Shown here one piece after another: positions 4,504-5,806 of a stretch of DNA of 5,806 nucleotides. The notes below the pieces were generated by a model. The model was given only the letters and a program-made list of their open reading frames with translations, did no database searches and was not told the DNA's origin. Every line of letters begins with the position of its first letter. The first letter of the stretch is position 1. The translations under genes and the position numbers were made by a program. The stretch lies in contig DFGT01000015.1 in assembly GCA_002371265.1 (NCBI GenBank), positions 1 through 5,806 on the forward strand, in the 5' to 3' direction. Source of the stretch: Bacteroidales bacterium UBA3743. GTDB lineage: Bacteria; Bacteroidota; Bacteroidia; Bacteroidales; Paludibacteraceae.

Positions 4504-5806
4504 ATGGCTAAAGAAAAAAAATTCATCACTTGTGATGGTAACCAAGCTGCTGCACATATCTCATATATGTTCAGCGAGTGTGCTTGTATCTACCCTATCA
4601 CACCTTCGTCTACAATGGCAGAGTATGTAGATGAGTGGGCTGCTGCAGGCAGAAAGAACATTTTTGGTGAGACTGTATCAGTTACAGAAATGCAGTCTGA
4701 GGCTGGTGCTGCAGGTGCGGTACACGGATCAATCCAGGCAGGTGCATTGACATCTACTTACACAGCTTCTCAGGGATTGCTTCTTATGATTCCTAACATG
4801 TACAAGATTGCTGCAGAGAAGATGCCAGCAGTTTTCCATGTTTCGGCACGTACAATTGCTTCTCACACACTATGTATCTTCGGTGACCACCAGGACGTAT
4901 ACGCATGTCGTCAGACTGGTTTCGCTATGCTTGCTGAGGGATCGGTTCAGGAAGTGATGGATCTTGCAGGTGTCGCACACCTTTCTACAATCAAGAGCCA
5001 GGTTCCATTCCTTAACTTCTTCGACGGATTCCGTACATCACACGAGATCCAGAAGATCGAGATGCTAGAGAATGATGATCTAGCTCCACTTATCGATCAG
5101 GAGAAGTTGGCAGAGTTCCGTCAGCGTGCTCTTTCTCCACTCCACCCTGTAATGCGTGGTATGGCAGAGAACCCTGACACATTCTTTACTCACCGTGAGT
5201 CTTGCAACACAATGTACAACAATGTACCAGGAATCGTTGAGAACTACATGAAAGAGATCTCAAAGATCACAGGTCGTCAGTACAACCTATTCGACTACTA
5301 CGGAGCAAAGGATGCTGAGTATGTAATCGTAGCTATGGGTTCAGTTACAGAGTGTATCCGCGAGACAATCGACTACCTAACAAAGCAGGGTAAGAAGGTT
5401 GGTCTAGTAGCAGTTCACTTGTTCCGTCCATTCTCAACTAAGCACTTGCTTGCTGCAGTTCCTTCAACATGTAAGGTACTTACAGTTCTTGACAGAACTA
5501 AGGAGCCAGGAGCAAACGGAGATCCTCTATATCTTGACGTATGCGAGTCTTACAATGGTGTTAAGAACGCTCCTAAGATTATCGCTGGTCGTTACGGTCT
5601 TGGATCAAACGACACTACTCCAGCACAGATGATCTCTGTATACGAGAACGCTGCAATGAACGAGCCTAAGCACCACTTCACAGTAGGTATTGTGGATGAC
5701 GTAACATTCACTTCACTTCCTAAGAAGGAGGAGATCGCTGTTTCAGGTGAGGGTATGTTCGAGGCTAAGTTCTTCGGTCTAGGTGCCGACGGTACTGTAG
5801 GTGCTA
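4504..5806 (+). CDS. nifJ: Pyruvate:ferredoxin (flavodoxin) oxidoreductase, N-terminal part
   Basis: This enzyme (por/nifJ) converts pyruvate and CoA to acetyl-CoA and CO2, passing electrons to ferredoxin or flavodoxin; it is a central step of anaerobic metabolism in Bacteroidales. The first 434 codons are present and open to the window edge; the usual single-chain form is near 1,190 residues. Visible: the pyruvate/thiamine-diphosphate domain with YPITPSSTMAEYVDEWA (30-46; T33 fits Thr31 of the Desulfovibrio africanus enzyme), EMQSEAGAAGA (62-72; E66 fits its Glu64) and SARTIASHTLCIFGDHQDV (114-132; R116 fits Arg114). Domain II follows (AEYVIVAMGSVTECIRETIDYL..GKKVGLVAVHLFRPF, about 275-315), then the start of the gamma domain (FEAKFFGLGADGTVGA, about 419-434). 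The iron-sulphur and C-terminal cofactor domains lie beyond the window. The start follows an A-rich leader without SD. The strong preference for AAG and GAG differs from the accessory genes and suggests high expression. Confidence 0.95.
   Translation, partial: MAKEKKFITCDGNQAAAHISYMFSECACIYPITPSSTMAEYVDEWAAAGRKNIFGETVSVTEMQSEAGAAGAVHGSIQAGALTSTYTASQGLLLMIPNMYKIAAEKMPAVFHVSARTIASHTLCIFGDHQDVYACRQTGFAMLAEGSVQEVMDLAGVAHLSTIKSQVPFLNFFDGFRTSHEIQKIEMLENDDLAPLIDQEKLAEFRQRALSPLHPVMRGMAENPDTFFTHRESCNTMYNNVPGIVENYMKEISKITGRQYNLFDYYGAKDAEYVIVAMGSVTECIRETIDYLTKQGKKVGLVAVHLFRPFSTKHLLAAVPSTCKVLTVLDRTKEPGANGDPLYLDVCESYNGVKNAPKIIAGRYGLGSNDTTPAQMISVYENAAMNEPKHHFTVGIVDDVTFTSLPKKEEIAVSGEGMFEAKFFGLGADGTVGA

Noticed and set aside
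5450..5632. 60-codon + strand ORF
   Set aside because: It lies inside por in another frame. The por reading is supported by clear family motifs.

Overview
The window looks like chromosomal DNA of a member of Bacteroidales (phylum Bacteroidota, Prevotella- or Bacteroides-like; genus not provable here). The reasons are AT-rich leaders almost without Shine-Dalgarno sites, several perfect matches to the Bacteroidota -7 promoter element TAnnTTTG, a long-form MetK, and a single-chain pyruvate:ferredoxin oxidoreductase.

The window has two halves. Positions 1-2710 are accessory. Three small genes all read on the + strand: an Imm11/DUF1629-like protein (132-827), a membrane-anchored DUF1963/YwqG-like protein (975-1919) and an unrecognised acidic 120-residue protein (2115-2477). 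The first two belong to families seen around polymorphic-toxin loci, and no toxin gene is visible, so the stretch reads as a bank of orphan immunity-like genes. It is bracketed by two direct copies of a short palindromic repeat (1-24 and 2486-2508). It also holds four units of a REP-like double-hairpin repeat, two before and two after the third gene, plus a 25-bp tandem duplication.

Positions 2711-5806 are core metabolism: metK (S-adenosylmethionine synthase, - strand, 2772-4055) with its own terminator, divergent from a truncated por/nifJ gene (+ strand, from 4504 and running off the window).

The most informative part is the 448-bp space between metK and por. On the metK strand it shows, in order, a promoter (TTTG, 18 nt, TAATTTTG), a leader that begins almost at once with a sequence closely matching the SAM-II riboswitch aptamer (4204-4258), a strong intrinsic terminator with a U-tract (4134-4171), a further imperfect hairpin made of four 7-mers (4099-4134), and then the metK start. 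This is the layout of a transcription-attenuation riboswitch by which SAM would shut off its own synthase. The por side has a perfect -7 element (4448-4455) and a short leader.

The aptamer was recognised by eye and from memory of the family. No folding or database search was run.
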